6,762 nt of DNA from NCBI GenBank assembly GCA_027619145.1, contig JAQCGA010000226.1, positions 1 through 6,762 of the forward strand. The letters are read 5' to 3'. Origin of the DNA: a bacterium (GTDB lineage Bacteria > Latescibacterota > UBA2968 > GCA-2709665). Below are positions 6,229 to 6,762 of this stretch, piece after piece (the first letter of the stretch is position 1; each line of letters opens with the position of its first letter). A program made the translations under genes and the position numbers. Under the pieces are notes generated by a model that was not told the origin of the DNA, ran no database searches, and saw only the letters and a list, made by a program, of their open reading frames with translations.

Positions 6229-6762
6229 TCATTCTGTGGTCTTCCTTCCTACAACTGCACACGACAGACCGAAGGGCAAAGACAACCTCATCGAAGCCAG
6301 AACATCGGCCTGAAACAGAAAGGTCATCAGCCGGTTGGCGGCATCTGGCATGGGAATAAACTCAGAAGACGTATCCCGCCGCCATTTCTTGATCTTTCGA
6401 ATCATGAACGCAGGTACAAAAGAAACGGCATTGTAATAATTGTCAAAAAGCACGTCGAAACGGTGGCTCCTGAACTGCTGAGCAAGCTCCTTTCTTCGAT
6501 AGCGCCGCTTGTGGTGAAGCATTTCATCCCACTGGCTCCACATCGATGGAAAAGCCGGAACCCCCAGAAAAAGACAGGACCCCGGTTTGAGAACCCGGAA
6601 GCACTCCTGAAGGAGCTGTTCGTCATCCTCAATATGCTCGAGCACATCAAAAGCAAGAACTCCGTCAAAGTGATTGGAAGCAAACGGCAGTCCCTGCTCT
6701 AAATCCATCCGAACCAATTTCTTACAGCCCCGAAGGCGGCAAAAAGAAAGAGAAAGATGCGA
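6229..6762 (-). CDS. class I SAM-dependent methyltransferase, C-terminal part (start off right edge)
   Basis: The reading frame is open to the right edge, so the visible 177 residues are the end of a longer protein; a TTG at 6715-6717 is not the start. The SAM-binding glycine motif is off-window. What remains is typical of the Methyltransf_11-like group. Asp20 (of the visible part) ends the second strand, then come LPF and FDGVLAFDVLEHIEDD (32-47), with LEH marking motif post-II. After that come FRVLKPG (55-61), a GVPAF strand, and W-x-x-WDEMLHHKRRY (75-88), common in methyltransferases of polysaccharide loci. The C-terminal 70 residues carry a hydrophobic patch NAVSFVPAFMIR and end with LPFGLSCAVVGRK, as in relatives. 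The target is unknown; neighbours suggest a sugar, glycan or lipid-linked intermediate. It is followed 31 bases later by the GT2 gene. The second Gly of the usual LKPGG is Ser here. Confidence 0.88.
   Translation of the reverse strand, partial: SHLSLSFCRLRGCKKLVRMDLEQGLPFASNHFDGVLAFDVLEHIEDDEQLLQECFRVLKPGSCLFLGVPAFPSMWSQWDEMLHHKRRYRRKELAQQFRSHRFDVLFDNYYNAVSFVPAFMIRKIKKWRRDTSSEFIPMPDAANRLMTFLFQADVLASMRLSLPFGLSCAVVGRKTTE

Noticed and set aside
6196..6702. A 168-codon open frame on the plus strand
   Set aside because: It is fully antisense to the methyltransferase. The minus-strand frame carries LEH, LKPG and WDEMLHHKRRY motifs, while this product shows nothing recognisable.
1..6762. Mobile element, CRISPR array, tRNA or defence module
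   Set aside because: No transposase motif, terminal inverted repeat, regularly spaced repeat, tRNA-like cloverleaf or nuclease/helicase signature was seen. The window is filled with coherent polysaccharide genes on one strand.

Overview
The window is one continuous stretch of a cell-surface polysaccharide or glycoconjugate locus. Every supported gene lies on the minus strand, so transcription runs from right to left. Base composition looks close to even GC. The genes include a lipoprotein signal, periplasm-facing glycosyltransferases and an O-antigen polymerase/ligase-like protein, which points to a Gram-negative (diderm) bacterium. The taxon cannot be named from this sequence. Several starts have weak Shine-Dalgarno sequences, and the protein mix resembles loci of environmental or uncultured lineages, but that is only an impression.

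Layout in transcription order: (1) the C-terminal part of a class I SAM-dependent methyltransferase, running off the right edge (6229 to 6762); (2) a complete polyprenyl-phosphate glycosyltransferase of GT2, DPM1/GtrB/ArnC type (5241 to 6197); (3) a 105-base gap with a weak promoter-like element; (4) a 795-residue GT39-like integral membrane glycosyltransferase with an unusual beta-rich C-terminal extension (2748 to 5135); (5) a predicted lipoprotein with a discoidin (F5/8 type C)-like domain, whose start codon overlaps the stop of the previous gene (1756 to 2748); (6) a polytopic Wzy/O-antigen ligase-like protein (247 to 1746); (7) the first 75 codons of a GT4 glycosyltransferase, running off the left edge (1 to 226). 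Apart from the 105-base gap, all junctions are 31 bases or less, so this is very probably one operon or two abutting ones.

A working model, inferred from families: the GT2 enzyme loads a sugar onto undecaprenyl phosphate at the inner face of the membrane. The GT39-like enzyme uses that lipid-linked sugar on the periplasmic side. The Wzy-like protein polymerises or ligates the glycan. The GT4 enzyme, and perhaps the methyltransferase, build or modify repeat units in the cytoplasm. The least familiar part is the translationally coupled pair of GT39-like enzyme and discoidin-like lipoprotein, a candidate membrane enzyme with a dedicated carbohydrate-binding or scaffold partner. I see no RNA gene, CRISPR array, insertion sequence, toxin or defence module.
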